A DNA stretch of 64,000 nt from UBA6107 sp964459385 (GCA_964459385.1 CAYWLG010000003.1:215654-279653), one strand, 5' to 3'; positions 16,992 to 25,534 are shown, counted from the first letter of the stretch. The notes: generated by a model not told the origin, from the letters alone. A program made the numbers and translations.

Positions 16992-17648
16992 GTCGGCGGT
17001 TCCCCCATCGAGGGGTTGTAAAAGTCCGCCCACCCCGACAGTTCTTTAATTACTCACTTTGTCGGCGGTTCTCCCATTGAGGGATAATAAAAGTCCGCCC
17101 ACCCCGACAATTCTTTAAAAGCACATTCTGTCGGCGGTTCCCCCATCGAGGGGTTGTAAAAGTCCGCCCACCCCGACAGTTCTTTAATTACTCACTTTGT
17201 CGGCGGTTCTCCCATTGAGGGATAATAAAAGTCCGCCCACCCCGACAATTCTTTAAAAGCACATTCTGTCGGCGGTTCCCCCATCGAGGGATAATAAAAG
17301 TCCGCCCACCCCGACAATTTTTAATAACCCACTTTGTCGGCGCTTCCCCCATCTAGGGATATAAAAGTCCGCCCACCCTAACTTTCTTTTAACACCAAAT
17401 TCATCGTCGGCGCTTCCCCCATCGAGGGATGCAAAAGTCCGCCCACCCCGACAATTTTTAATAACTCATTTTGTCGGCGGTTCCCCCATCGAGGGGTTGT
17501 AAAAGTCCGCCCACCCCGACAATTCTTTAAAAACACATTTTGTCGGCGGTTCTCCCATTGAGGGATAATAAAAGTCCGCCCACCCCGACAATTCTTTAAA
17601 AACACACTTTGTCGGCGGTTCCCCCATCGAGGGATGTAAAAGTCCGCC
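16992..17648 (+). repeat. Tandem array of 10 units derived from the tRNA-Pro 3' end
   Basis: Ten units begin at 16992, 17061, 17130, 17199, 17268, 17336, 17406, 17473, 17542 and 17611 (period 67-70, mostly 69). Each has a core of 47-48 bases that starts GTCGGCGGTTC (the tRNA T-arm 5' strand) and ends AAAGTCCGCCCACCCCGAC (T-arm 3' strand plus acceptor 3' strand). About 19 new bases replace part of the T loop and carry a CCC...GGG mini-hairpin. Units are separated by AT-rich spacers such as AATTCTTTAAAAACACA. The last unit is cut after GTCCGCC. Bases 16992-17129 and 17130-17267 are identical, a recent 138-bp duplication. Confidence 0.9.
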
Positions 17649-17671
17649 ATTCAAAATTTTTCAAATCACCT

Positions 17672-17677
17672 TATAAT
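17672..17677 (+). promoter_or_regulatory. -10 box of the GT2 gene, very short leader
   Basis: TATAAT directly after the end of the tRNA-derived array. An ATG at 17679 is too close to lie inside the transcript; the next in-frame ATG at 17691 is about 8 nt from the predicted first base, so a near-leaderless start there is more likely. Confidence 0.5.
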
Positions 17678-17690
17678 TATGCCAGACATC

Positions 17691-18428
17691 ATGGACAAGA
17701 ACTCTGTGTATTTATCCATTTTATTTCCGGCACACAACGAAGAGGGGCGTCTTCCTGAGGCTTTACGTGAGGTTGACGCTTTTCTGGCGCAACAGAATTA
17801 TTCTTATGAACTGTTGATCGTCGAAAATGCCAGCAGCGATCACACTCTCGAAATTGCCAATGCATTTGCTGTCGATCATCCCTACGTGCGCGTGCTGCAC
17901 GATGATCTGCCCGGCAAAGGCCGCGCTGTGCAAACGGGGATGCTGGCCGCACGAGGGGAGTATCGATTCATTTGCGATGTCGATCTTTCCATGCCCGCGG
18001 CAGAAATCCAACATTTTTTGCCTCCTGAACGCGACGGTTATGAGATCGCCATCGCTTCACGTGAAGCCAGGGGCGCCGTCCGCTATGGCGAGCCCCACTA
18101 CCGCCATGTGGTGGGACGCGTGTTCAACACCCTGGTGCGCTGGCTGACCCTGCCGGAATTGAACGATACACAGTGCGGGTTTAAATGCTTTACAGCCAAA
18201 GCGGCTGAGACGCTCTTTCCACTAATGACCATCCCCGGCTGGACCTTTGATGTTGAAATTCTGGCCATCGCACGCAGTTGGGGCTACAAAATAATTGAAG
18301 TTCCCATCCCCTGGTACTACAAAGCAAACAGCAAAGTGCACGTGATGCGCGATTCGGCAAAAATGGCACTTGATCTGTTAGAGATTCGCCGCAATCTGCG
18401 TCTGGGCAAATATGTCCGGCCGAATTGA
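17691..18428 (+). CDS. Family 2 glycosyltransferase (dolichyl-phosphate glucosyl/mannosyltransferase type)
   Basis: 245-residue GT-A enzyme that moves a sugar from an NDP-sugar to a lipid phosphate or similar acceptor. Motifs are LSILFPAHNEEGRLPEAL, the ENASSDHT loop, PGKGRAVQTGM and the metal-binding DVDLSMP, then TQCGFKCF and WTFDVEILAIA, the usual pattern of ALG5/DPM-like proteins. No membrane helix is seen, so the enzyme is soluble or peripheral. An alternative ATG at 17679 adds four residues. Its end overlaps rnhB by 17 bp. Confidence 0.88.
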   Translation: MDKNSVYLSILFPAHNEEGRLPEALREVDAFLAQQNYSYELLIVENASSDHTLEIANAFAVDHPYVRVLHDDLPGKGRAVQTGMLAARGEYRFICDVDLSMPAAEIQHFLPPERDGYEIAIASREARGAVRYGEPHYRHVVGRVFNTLVRWLTLPELNDTQCGFKCFTAKAAETLFPLMTIPGWTFDVEILAIARSWGYKIIEVPIPWYYKANSKVHVMRDSAKMALDLLEIRRNLRLGKYVRPN

Positions 18429-19068
18429 TCCTTCGCTGATCCCCTCACAACCCAACCTGCAATTTGAACTGGCCTTGTGGCAGCAATCGCTCCGGGCCAT
18501 TGCCGGCCTGGATGAAGCCGGGCGCGGCGCCTGGGCCGGGCCGGTCGCCGCAGCCGCGGTGATCTTGCCCCGCAACGAAAAAATGGTCGAACTGCTGCAA
18601 GGGGTGCGTGATTCAAAAGAGCTTTCCCCACAAAAACGAACCTCTCTGGCTCCCCTCATTAAAGTGCAGGCCTTGGCCTGGGCGGTAGGCATGAGCAGCG
18701 CCGCCGAGATCGATGACATCGGCATCTTGTGGGCCACCCGTCTGGCCATGCAGCGCGCCGTCGCTTCACTCTCCAACCCGCCCGACCATCTGTTGATCGA
18801 TGCCCTCTTTCTGGTGGATAACGATCTGCCACAAACCGCCCTCTACAAAGGGGATCAGCGCAGCCTGAGCATTGCCGCCGCTTCAATACTGGCCAAGACC
18901 AGCCGTGATGAGTGGATGTGCCAGCACGATGACCCAAAAGCCCCCTATGGCTTTGCCCGCCACAAAGGTTACGGAACCGCCTATCACCAAAAACAACTGG
19001 CGCTCTACGGGCCGGGGCCCTTGCACAGGCGCAGCTTTGAACCAATTAGAGACCTGTTAAAAAAATGA
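18412..19068 (+). CDS. rnhB: Ribonuclease HII
   Basis: 218-residue RNase HII, which nicks RNA in RNA/DNA hybrids and begins removal of ribonucleotides from DNA. The signature GLDEAGRGAWAGPV carries the catalytic D34 and E35; DSKELSPQKR and the later LLIDALF and AAASILAKTSRDEWM give the other two acidic residues and the substrate-binding block, followed by YGFARHKGYGT. Start ATG overlaps the GT2 gene, indicating co-transcription and translational coupling. Confidence 0.96.
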   Translation: MSGRIDPSLIPSQPNLQFELALWQQSLRAIAGLDEAGRGAWAGPVAAAAVILPRNEKMVELLQGVRDSKELSPQKRTSLAPLIKVQALAWAVGMSSAAEIDDIGILWATRLAMQRAVASLSNPPDHLLIDALFLVDNDLPQTALYKGDQRSLSIAAASILAKTSRDEWMCQHDDPKAPYGFARHKGYGTAYHQKQLALYGPGPLHRRSFEPIRDLLKK

Positions 19069-19098
19069 CCGGGTAGTTCGTTTGAACTACCCGGTTTT
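19069..19098. terminator. Bidirectional terminator between rnhB and the P-type ATPase
   Basis: Perfect 11-bp stem CCGGGTAGTTC / GAACTACCCGG (19069-19079, 19084-19094), four-base loop, flanked by AAAAAAA on the left and TTTT on the right, so it can stop both convergent transcripts. Confidence 0.9.
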
Positions 19099-19108
19099 CA
19101 TTCTCAGA

Positions 19109-21946
19109 CTATTTTGTCTGTCTCTTCTGAATCAGCAACTGTACGGCCTTGGTCACCTCGGCCACGATGGAGGGCACCAGCAGCAGGGGAACGATAAGGC
19201 CCCATTCGGCCAGGCTCAACGGCTCGGTCTGGAAGATCGGGTTCAAGAACGGCACATAGATCACTGCCATCACCAGCACCAGCGAGGCCAGTACGGCCCA
19301 GTTCATCCATTTGTTGGTGAACAGGCCGATCTTCAAGAGCGGATAACGCTCAGAGCGGGCGGTGAAAGCACGCAGCAGTTCCGAGATGGAAAGGGTGGCA
19401 AAGGCCATCGTTTCGGCGTAGTGAATATCGTGGGTCATACCGCGCCAAAAGGCGAAGAGGGTGACCGCGCTGATGGCCAGGGTCTGCATCACCACGCCCC
19501 AGGTCATGGAGCGGTTGATGATGGGCTCTTTGGGCGGACGGGGCTTTTGATCCATGATGTCGGGATCGCCCTTTTCGGTCCCCAGGGCCAGAGCCGGGGC
19601 ACCATCGGTCACCAAATTAAGCCACAGCAGTTGGATCGGCGCCAGCGGCGAAAGCTGATCGGCCGTCAGCCCCGGGAAGAGGAAGCGACCAAAAGCAGTG
19701 GGCAGGAAGATGATGAAGATCTCTGCCATGTTGCACGAGATCAGGTAATAGACAAATTTGCGGATGTTCGAGTAGATGATGCGACCTTGTTCGACGGCTG
19801 AAACGATGCTCACATAGTTGTCGTCCGTGAGCACCATATCGGCGGTCTCTTTGGCCACATCCGTGCCGGTGATGCCCATCGAAACGCCGATATCGGCGCG
19901 TTTGATGGCGGGGGCGTCATTGACGCCATCACCGGTCATGGCCACGATCTCCCCGTTGGATTTCAGCGCGTCCACGATGCGCATTTTGTGTTCAGGCGAA
20001 ACACGGGCGAACACATCGGTGGTCTCGACCTCGGCAATCAGGGCAGAGTCATCAATCTCATCCAACTGAGCACCTGTCATTACTTTGTGGCCGGGACGCA
20101 GCAGTCCAATACCTTCGGCAATGGCCCGGGCGGTATTGGGGTAGTCGCCGGTGATCATGATGGTGCGGATGCCGGCGCTGGCGGCGTTTAGCAGGGCCGG
20201 TTTCACTTCGGGTCGGGCCGGGTCGATCATGCCGATCAGACCCACAAAGGTAAGGTCTTTTTCAAGCTCTGTGGCCGAGATCTCTTCAGGCAGCACCTGC
20301 ACCACGCGATAGGCAACCCCCAACACACGCAGGGCGTCTTTGGTCATGTCGTCGTTGGCGGCCAGGATGCGCTTTTTGGCGGCTTCATCCATCGGCCTGG
20401 CAGCGCCATCATCCATTGGCTGGTAGCTGGAGCACAGGTTTAGCACCAGGTCAGGCGCACCTTTGACGGCGATCACATGCCACTGTTTGCGTGAATCATC
20501 GCCAAATGGGGAAATGTCGCTCTTTTCAGGGTCGTCAATGGTATGAATAGTGATCATACGCTTGCGCTCTGAATCGAAGGGCACTTCATTGGTACGCGGG
20601 TAGGCTTGATTCAGGTTTTTGGCTAGCGCGCCGGCCTTGTAGGCCGCTACCAACAGGGAGCCTTCTGTGGGGTCGCCGATCATATTGAAATCGAGCGAGC
20701 CATCTTCTGTTTCGATCTTTTCGAGCAGGGCATCATTGTTCAAAGCACCCACCCACAGGGCAGTACGCACGGCAGGCAGGTCATCGAGATTGACCGGTTT
20801 GCCTTCTGCACTGAATTCACCTTCGGGGGAATATCCCTGACCGCTGACGCTGACAAACTTGCCGTCCACCCAGAGGCGGGTAACGGTCATTTCGTTCTGG
20901 GTCAGGGTGCCGGTCTTATCCGAGCAGATCACGGTGGCAGACCCCAGGGTCTCTACCGAAGACAGGCGGCGGATCAACGCATGCCGGTTGATCATTTCGC
21001 GCATGCCCAAGGCCAGGCTGATGGTCACGATGGCCGGCAGGCCTTCGGGCACGGCGGCGATGGCCAGGCTGACTGCGATCATGAACAGTTCCAGCGGGTT
21101 GCCGCCTTCGATGATGCCCACGGTGAACACGATGGCACAGACTGCCAGACAGGCGATGCCCAGGGTCTTGCCCAATTGGTCGAGGCGTTTCTGCAGCGGG
21201 GTTTCTTCTTCTTCCACAGCCTGCAACATGGTGGCGATCAGGCCAAGCTGTGTGTGCATGCCGGTGGATACCACCACGCCCTTGCCGCGACCGTAAGAGA
21301 CCACGGTGCCCATAAAGGCAGTGTTCTTGCGGTCACCGAGCGAACTTTCTGCGTCGGCCACCAGGGTGGCGTTCTTCTGCACCGGCACCGATTCACCGGT
21401 CAGCGGCGCTTCATCCACGCGCAAATTGATCGATTCTATGAGGCGCATATCCGCCGGAACAAAATTACCGGCCTCCAAAAACACCACATCGCCGGGTACC
21501 AGTTGGGCAGAGGGTACCACCACGCGTTTGCCGTCACGCAGCACGTGCGAATCGGGGGCCGCCATCTTTTTAAGGGCTGCCAGGGCTTCTTCAGCCCGCG
21601 ATTCCTGCACCACTCCCAAGATCGCATTCAACACCACGATCGTCAGAATGGCGGCTGCATCCACCCATTCGCCTAAAATGGCCGAAATGATGGAGGCAAC
21701 GATCAACAAAATCACCACAAAACTCTTGAGTTGAGCCAGAACCAGTGAAATAAACGAGGGGCGCGGCTTTTCAGCCAACTGATTCGGCCCTTGCTCTTGC
21801 AAGCGTTTTTGTGCAACCTCTGAAGATAAGCCTTGCTCCACTTGTGTTTCCAGTTTCGCAGCAACATCTTCTGCCGTCAGGGCATGCCAGGTGATCTCAG
21901 GCTGTCCTGAATCTAGTGGCAAATTTTTTTCCTTCTTGTTTGCCAT
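19109..21946 (-). CDS. P2-type cation-transporting ATPase (Ca2+-ATPase-like)
   Basis: 945-residue P-type ATPase. N-terminal cation-ATPase domain (HALTAEDVAAKL), first helices at about 70-110, TGES at 183-186, PEGLP at 300-304 in helix M4, phosphorylation site D343 in CSDKTGTLTQ, KGAPD in the nucleotide domain, TGDGVNDAPAI in the hinge, and six C-terminal helices. The helix M4 and M5/M6 sequence (AVPEGLPA, then NLVTDGAPALALG) fits the SERCA/PMR1 group, so Ca2+ or Mn2+ export is likely. Cation choice cannot be settled by eye. ATG follows AGGAGTTGAGTAA. It is 45 bp downstream of glgC. Confidence 0.92.
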   Translation of the reverse strand: MANKKEKNLPLDSGQPEITWHALTAEDVAAKLETQVEQGLSSEVAQKRLQEQGPNQLAEKPRPSFISLVLAQLKSFVVILLIVASIISAILGEWVDAAAILTIVVLNAILGVVQESRAEEALAALKKMAAPDSHVLRDGKRVVVPSAQLVPGDVVFLEAGNFVPADMRLIESINLRVDEAPLTGESVPVQKNATLVADAESSLGDRKNTAFMGTVVSYGRGKGVVVSTGMHTQLGLIATMLQAVEEEETPLQKRLDQLGKTLGIACLAVCAIVFTVGIIEGGNPLELFMIAVSLAIAAVPEGLPAIVTISLALGMREMINRHALIRRLSSVETLGSATVICSDKTGTLTQNEMTVTRLWVDGKFVSVSGQGYSPEGEFSAEGKPVNLDDLPAVRTALWVGALNNDALLEKIETEDGSLDFNMIGDPTEGSLLVAAYKAGALAKNLNQAYPRTNEVPFDSERKRMITIHTIDDPEKSDISPFGDDSRKQWHVIAVKGAPDLVLNLCSSYQPMDDGAARPMDEAAKKRILAANDDMTKDALRVLGVAYRVVQVLPEEISATELEKDLTFVGLIGMIDPARPEVKPALLNAASAGIRTIMITGDYPNTARAIAEGIGLLRPGHKVMTGAQLDEIDDSALIAEVETTDVFARVSPEHKMRIVDALKSNGEIVAMTGDGVNDAPAIKRADIGVSMGITGTDVAKETADMVLTDDNYVSIVSAVEQGRIIYSNIRKFVYYLISCNMAEIFIIFLPTAFGRFLFPGLTADQLSPLAPIQLLWLNLVTDGAPALALGTEKGDPDIMDQKPRPPKEPIINRSMTWGVVMQTLAISAVTLFAFWRGMTHDIHYAETMAFATLSISELLRAFTARSERYPLLKIGLFTNKWMNWAVLASLVLVMAVIYVPFLNPIFQTEPLSLAEWGLIVPLLLVPSIVAEVTKAVQLLIQKRQTK

Positions 21947-21991
21947 TTACTCAACTCCTATGAAATATTTGAAACCATGAAACGATAAATG

Positions 21992-23248
21992 CTAAGGGAC
22001 GATCTTCGTCATCGGCGGCAAGATCGTGTTCTTGGGGATGACCACGATCCCATCTCTGACGACCCACCTTTCGCCGTCGAGGTCTGTTCCGCGCGGGAAG
22101 GACTTGATGATCACGTCATGCCCGATGCGCGCGTTTTTGTCGATGATCGCACCTTCGATAGAGCAATTGGTACCAATTCCCAACTCCACATTCGGCTCAC
22201 ATATCAGTTCGGCGTTTTCATAATAGTCGGCGCCCATCAAGATGCTGTCTTTGATGGTGACCCCGCAACGGATCTGGCTGCGCAGGCCGATGACCGAATG
22301 AATGATCTCGGCTCGTTGAATGCAGCAGCCTTCTGCCAGCAGCGTGTTTTCGAGGCTCGAATGGGTAAGGGTTGAACCCGGTAAGAAGCGCGGATGAGAA
22401 TAGATGGGGCGCTCCTGATCGAAAAAGTTAAAGGGAGGGTTGGGATCGGCCAGGGCCAGGTTGGTATCATAAAACGAACGAATCGTACCAATGTCTTCCC
22501 AGAAACCCTCAAAGTCAAAGCCGTACACATTGTGCGTATAGATCGCCGATGGAATGACCTGGCCGCCAAAATCGTCGAACGAATTGCTTTCCAAAAGATC
22601 GCACAAGGTATCCACGTTGAACAGGTAAATCCCCGTCGAAGCCAGCAGCGGTTTTTCGGGGTCATCACGGCTGATAAAATCGTTCAAAATTTTGGGGTCA
22701 GTTGGCTTTTCAGCAAAGTCGGTGATCTGCTGCCCTTTATCGCGTTTCAAGAGGCCAAAACGGCGGCCATCTTCCATTGCCGCGGGCTGAACGGCCACGG
22801 TGATATCGGCGCCTTTTTCAACATGGAACTGGAACATTTTGGAAAAATCCATGCGGTAAAGGTGATCCCCGGCCAGAATCAAGACGTATTTCGCCCGCGT
22901 CGAACGGATCTGCAGCAACTGTTTGCGCACGGCGTCGGCCGTGCCTTGATACCAGTCGTTGCTCGAAACGGTCTGCTCGGCAGCCCAGATCTGCACCCAA
23001 CCGGTGTGAAAGACATCAAAGTTATAGGTGCGGGTGATATGTTTGTGAAGCGAGATGGAATTGAATTGGGTGAGAACAGAAATACGCAGAATGCCTGAAT
23101 TGATACAGTTGCTGATCGGAATGTCGATCAATCGATACTTGCCTGCCATTGGGACTGCCGGTTTCGATCTCTGTTGGGTTAACGGGAACAACCTGGATCC
23201 CCTTCCACCACCGAGAATTATTGCAAGAATGTCCTCAAGGCCTGCCAT
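21992..23248 (-). CDS. glgC: Glucose-1-phosphate adenylyltransferase
   Basis: 418-residue ADP-glucose pyrophosphorylase, the committed step of glycogen synthesis. Start MAGLEDILAIILGGGRGSRL, then KPAVPMAGKYRLIDIPISNC (fructose-bisphosphate/substrate region), WYQGTADAVRKQL, LAGDHLYRMD, the Glu in ITDFAEKP, STGIYLF and the C-terminal beta-helix with SVIGLRSQIRCGVTI. Length is normal. ATG behind GAGGAGATCGAA. No other glycogen gene is in the window. The next 250 bases to TerC hold only the two divergent promoter regions. Confidence 0.95.
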   Translation of the reverse strand: MAGLEDILAIILGGGRGSRLFPLTQQRSKPAVPMAGKYRLIDIPISNCINSGILRISVLTQFNSISLHKHITRTYNFDVFHTGWVQIWAAEQTVSSNDWYQGTADAVRKQLLQIRSTRAKYVLILAGDHLYRMDFSKMFQFHVEKGADITVAVQPAAMEDGRRFGLLKRDKGQQITDFAEKPTDPKILNDFISRDDPEKPLLASTGIYLFNVDTLCDLLESNSFDDFGGQVIPSAIYTHNVYGFDFEGFWEDIGTIRSFYDTNLALADPNPPFNFFDQERPIYSHPRFLPGSTLTHSSLENTLLAEGCCIQRAEIIHSVIGLRSQIRCGVTIKDSILMGADYYENAELICEPNVELGIGTNCSIEGAIIDKNARIGHDVIIKSFPRGTDLDGERWVVRDGIVVIPKNTILPPMTKIVP

Positions 23249-23441
23249 TTCGATCTCCTCAGGTTAATATAATATCCCAATAATACATTTTTTTGAGACC
23301 ACTTCTGCCAACGTTCACAACCCTCGACACTTCTGAATGATTCAAGTAATTCTACTAAAATCTGTTACTTTTGCAAGCCATAAGACATAAAGCAAAAATG
23401 TCAGTGTCATTGGTCACTATAGGTTTTTGCTGTTCCCTCTG

Positions 23442-23472
23442 TATAATTGGACGTCCTAAACTTTTTAGGACG
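23442..23472 (+). promoter_or_regulatory. TerC promoter -10 box and 5'-terminal hairpin
   Basis: TATAAT (23442-23447) is followed within five bases by a perfect 9-bp stem CGTCCTAAA / TTTAGGACG (23452-23460, 23464-23472) with a three-base loop. The predicted mRNA would begin inside or just before the hairpin. It may protect the 5' end or serve as an operator. It is far too short for a yybP-ykoY manganese riboswitch. Confidence 0.45.
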
Positions 23473-23497
23473 CCATCACTCACTCATTGGAGAATAC

Positions 23498-24400
23498 ATG
23501 GACTGGACGATTCCCGTAATTATTTTGCAATTAATCTTTCTGGAGGGGGTGCTATCCATCGATAACGCCGCGGTGTTGGGCTCAATGGTCGCTCATTTGC
23601 CCGACGACCGACCGGTGCAATGGCCAAAAGCGTTCTGGCGCTTTGGCGACCGCCTGCACGCCCTTTTAGGGAACCAGCGCACGGCGGCGTTGCGCGTGGG
23701 TTTGTTGGGCGCTTATGTAGGGCGTGGTTTAATGCTGTTTTTGGCCACCATCGTCAGCAACAACCCCTGGATCAAGGTCATCGGCGCCATTTACCTGGTG
23801 CGCCTGGCCTTTGACAACCTGGGCGAAGCCGAACCCGGCGAAGCGGATGCGCACCAGCATCCGATCGAAAAGGTGAACTTCTGGTCCATCGTGTTGACCG
23901 TAGAACTGACCGATTTGATCTTCAGCCTCGACAATGTGGTGGCGGCCGTAGCGCTCTCGAACAAATTATGGGTGGTCATTACCGGCGTTTTCATTGGTAT
24001 CTTGCTCATGCGTTTTGCGGCCGGTTGGTTCAGCTACCTGGTAGACCGCGAACCCATCCTCAAAAAGGCTGCCTATCTGCTCATCCTCAATATCGGCGTT
24101 GAGCTGCTGCTGGCCGAATTTGCCCATCTTGAGGTCAACTCGTGGGCGCGTTTTGGCATCAGCATCGGCACCATCTTGATCACGCTGGCTTACGCGCACT
24201 CCAAACTGCTGCAAAAGCTCCGCCCTGTGCTGGTCTGGATCGGCCAGGGGTTTGCCAATGTAAATGAACTGCTCGATTGGGCGCTCGAACCCATTATCGG
24301 ACTGCTCAAGTTGCTGTGGCGCGGGTTCTGCTTCGTTTTCAGAATCGGCAAGAAACCGATCGATCCTTCTTCAAAAGCGGACATGGAAATTTCAGAATAA
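23498..24400 (+). CDS. TerC-family integral membrane protein
   Basis: 300-residue membrane protein of the TerC/Alx family, associated with tellurite resistance and manganese export during loading of secreted proteins. Motifs are LEGVLSIDNAAVLGSMV in the first helix and ELTDLIFSLDNVVAAVALS in the middle, the paired acidic (DN) motifs of the family, with about seven to eight hydrophobic helices. Start ATG 23498 follows GGAGAATAC; a longer frame starting at 23447 begins on the predicted first base of the transcript and is rejected. Confidence 0.92.
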   Translation: MDWTIPVIILQLIFLEGVLSIDNAAVLGSMVAHLPDDRPVQWPKAFWRFGDRLHALLGNQRTAALRVGLLGAYVGRGLMLFLATIVSNNPWIKVIGAIYLVRLAFDNLGEAEPGEADAHQHPIEKVNFWSIVLTVELTDLIFSLDNVVAAVALSNKLWVVITGVFIGILLMRFAAGWFSYLVDREPILKKAAYLLILNIGVELLLAEFAHLEVNSWARFGISIGTILITLAYAHSKLLQKLRPVLVWIGQGFANVNELLDWALEPIIGLLKLLWRGFCFVFRIGKKPIDPSSKADMEISE

Positions 24401-24403
24401 ACG

Positions 24404-24436
24404 AATCGCCGGGACCTACATCCCGGCGATTTTTTT
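24404..24436 (+). terminator. Strong rho-independent terminator after TerC
   Basis: AATCGCCGGGA / TCCCGGCGATT (24404-24414, 24421-24431), six-base loop, T-run of seven from 24430. Confidence 0.92.
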
Positions 24437-24455
24437 GTATCTCTTTTAGGGCGGC

Positions 24456-25100
24456 TTAACTTGGATAAGTCAGCCTTGGGGTGGGGCGGCGCCGAAAGAC
24501 AAAGGTCAATAAAAGCCCGGCAATAAAGCCGCCGATGTGGGCCATATAGGCCACGCCATCAGTTGCGGTCGAGCCCGCCTGACTGAACAACTGCAGCAAG
24601 AACCAGAAACCGATCACAAGGATGGCCGGCATGGGGATGACGAAGTTCAGCAGCAGCACACGCACACGCTGGCGCGGGAAGAGCACCAGATAAGAGGCCA
24701 GTACACCGGCAATTGCGCCTGAGGCGCCCAAATTGGCCACCTCAGAAGCCGGATCAGTCGACATTTGGGCGAAGGTCGCCACCACCCCGCACAGCAAATA
24801 AAAGATCAGGAATCTGCCATGACCCATTTGGTCTTCAACGTTATCGCCGAAGATGAAAAGATAGAGCATGTTGCCGAGAATGTGCATCCAGCCAGCGTGC
24901 ATGAACATGGAGGTGAAAATGGTGATCCATTCTACGGAGGGATTGTTCACAAAATAAGCCGGCACGAATGACCAGCGATAGATGAAGTTATCCCCGCCGG
25001 CCAGTTCCACCAGAAACACCAACACGTTGGCCAGGATCAATAAATAGGTTACCACCGGCACGGTGCGGCGGGCTGAATTATCGTCACCAATAGGAAGCAT
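24456..25100 (-). CDS. Rhomboid-family intramembrane serine protease
   Basis: 214-residue rhomboid with about six helices. The catalytic Ser127 lies in GASGAIAG and the His188 in AHIGGF; HILGNMLYLFIFG (Asn77 region) is the oxyanion helix. Rhomboids cut membrane proteins within or near their helices. Start ATG 25100 behind GGAGAAACGC; a longer frame from 25157 runs through the ribosome-binding site and is rejected. The gene ends with a short basic tail (FRRRPTPRL). The 450 bases before the next gene are described as a leader. Confidence 0.93.
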   Translation of the reverse strand: MLPIGDDNSARRTVPVVTYLLILANVLVFLVELAGGDNFIYRWSFVPAYFVNNPSVEWITIFTSMFMHAGWMHILGNMLYLFIFGDNVEDQMGHGRFLIFYLLCGVVATFAQMSTDPASEVANLGASGAIAGVLASYLVLFPRQRVRVLLLNFVIPMPAILVIGFWFLLQLFSQAGSTATDGVAYMAHIGGFIAGLLLTFVFRRRPTPRLTYPS

Positions 25101-25230
25101 GCGTTTCTCCTCAATCGAATATACTGCATTATACAAAAAAAGCTGACTGTGGGGCACTTTTTGCTGCTTGCTTTTGCGCCAGGGTCATTTTTCAAGCTGA
25201 TAAATGACATAAGTTAAACTCACCAAACGA

Positions 25231-25259
25231 TTCACATTTTAGAAGAGTTATGGTAAATT
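25231..25259 (+). promoter_or_regulatory. Probable promoter of the RNHCP leader
   Basis: TTCACA (25231-25236), 17 nt, TAAATT (25254-25259). It would begin transcription near 25266 and give a leader of about 285 nt before the ATG at 25553. Confidence 0.45.
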
Positions 25260-25340
25260 AAAAAAGTTGTATATCAACTAGAAAGAGTGTTTGTTGAGTA
25301 GTAAAGCATCGGTAAATGTAAGCAGAATAGTTGCAAGGGT

Positions 25341-25534
25341 GCGCCCGTAAAGGCTTGACACCAGTTATTTACTTTAACTGATCAACCACGGGCGTTCTCA
25401 CTTGCCCGTGGTTTGCATTTAAATGCCAAACGCTGTCTCACGACTTGCATGAACCGAAACAAGTTCAATAACTGTCTTGATTGACCGTATCGCACACTGC
25501 AACCGGCCACGGGTAATTCCGTGGCCGGTTTTTT
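25341..25534 (+). ncRNA. Structured leader with terminator and antiterminator options
   Basis: Five segments can pair in two exclusive ways. Segment 1 GCGCCCGT (25341-25348) complements segment 2 ACGGGCG (25388-25394). Segment 2 as ACCACGGGC (25385-25393) also pairs perfectly with segment 3 GCCCGTGGT (25404-25412). Segment 3 complements segment 4 CCACGGGT (25507-25514), and segment 4 as AACCGGCCACGG (25501-25512) pairs with segment 5 CCGTGGCCGGTT (25519-25530), followed by T's: a strong intrinsic terminator 18 nt before the RNHCP start. So 1:2 with 3:4 would allow read-through, 2:3 with 4:5 would stop transcription. The ligand or signal is unknown. A small RNA with its own terminator is the alternative. 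Confidence 0.6.

Noticed and set aside
16818..17033. Coding frame antisense to tRNA-Pro
   Set aside because: It runs across the tRNA on the opposite strand and through the first repeat unit; no ribosome-binding site.
16992..17648. CRISPR array
   Set aside because: The spacers between units are near-identical and AT-rich, not unique; units carry tRNA sequence, and no cas gene is present.
23249..23497. yybP-ykoY riboswitch before TerC
   Set aside because: The predicted leader after the -10 box is only about 45 nt, too short for the riboswitch.
25300..25360. T-box riboswitch before the RNHCP gene
   Set aside because: AGGGTGCGCCCG resembles the T-box core only in its first bases; no specifier stem and the downstream gene is not amino-acid related.
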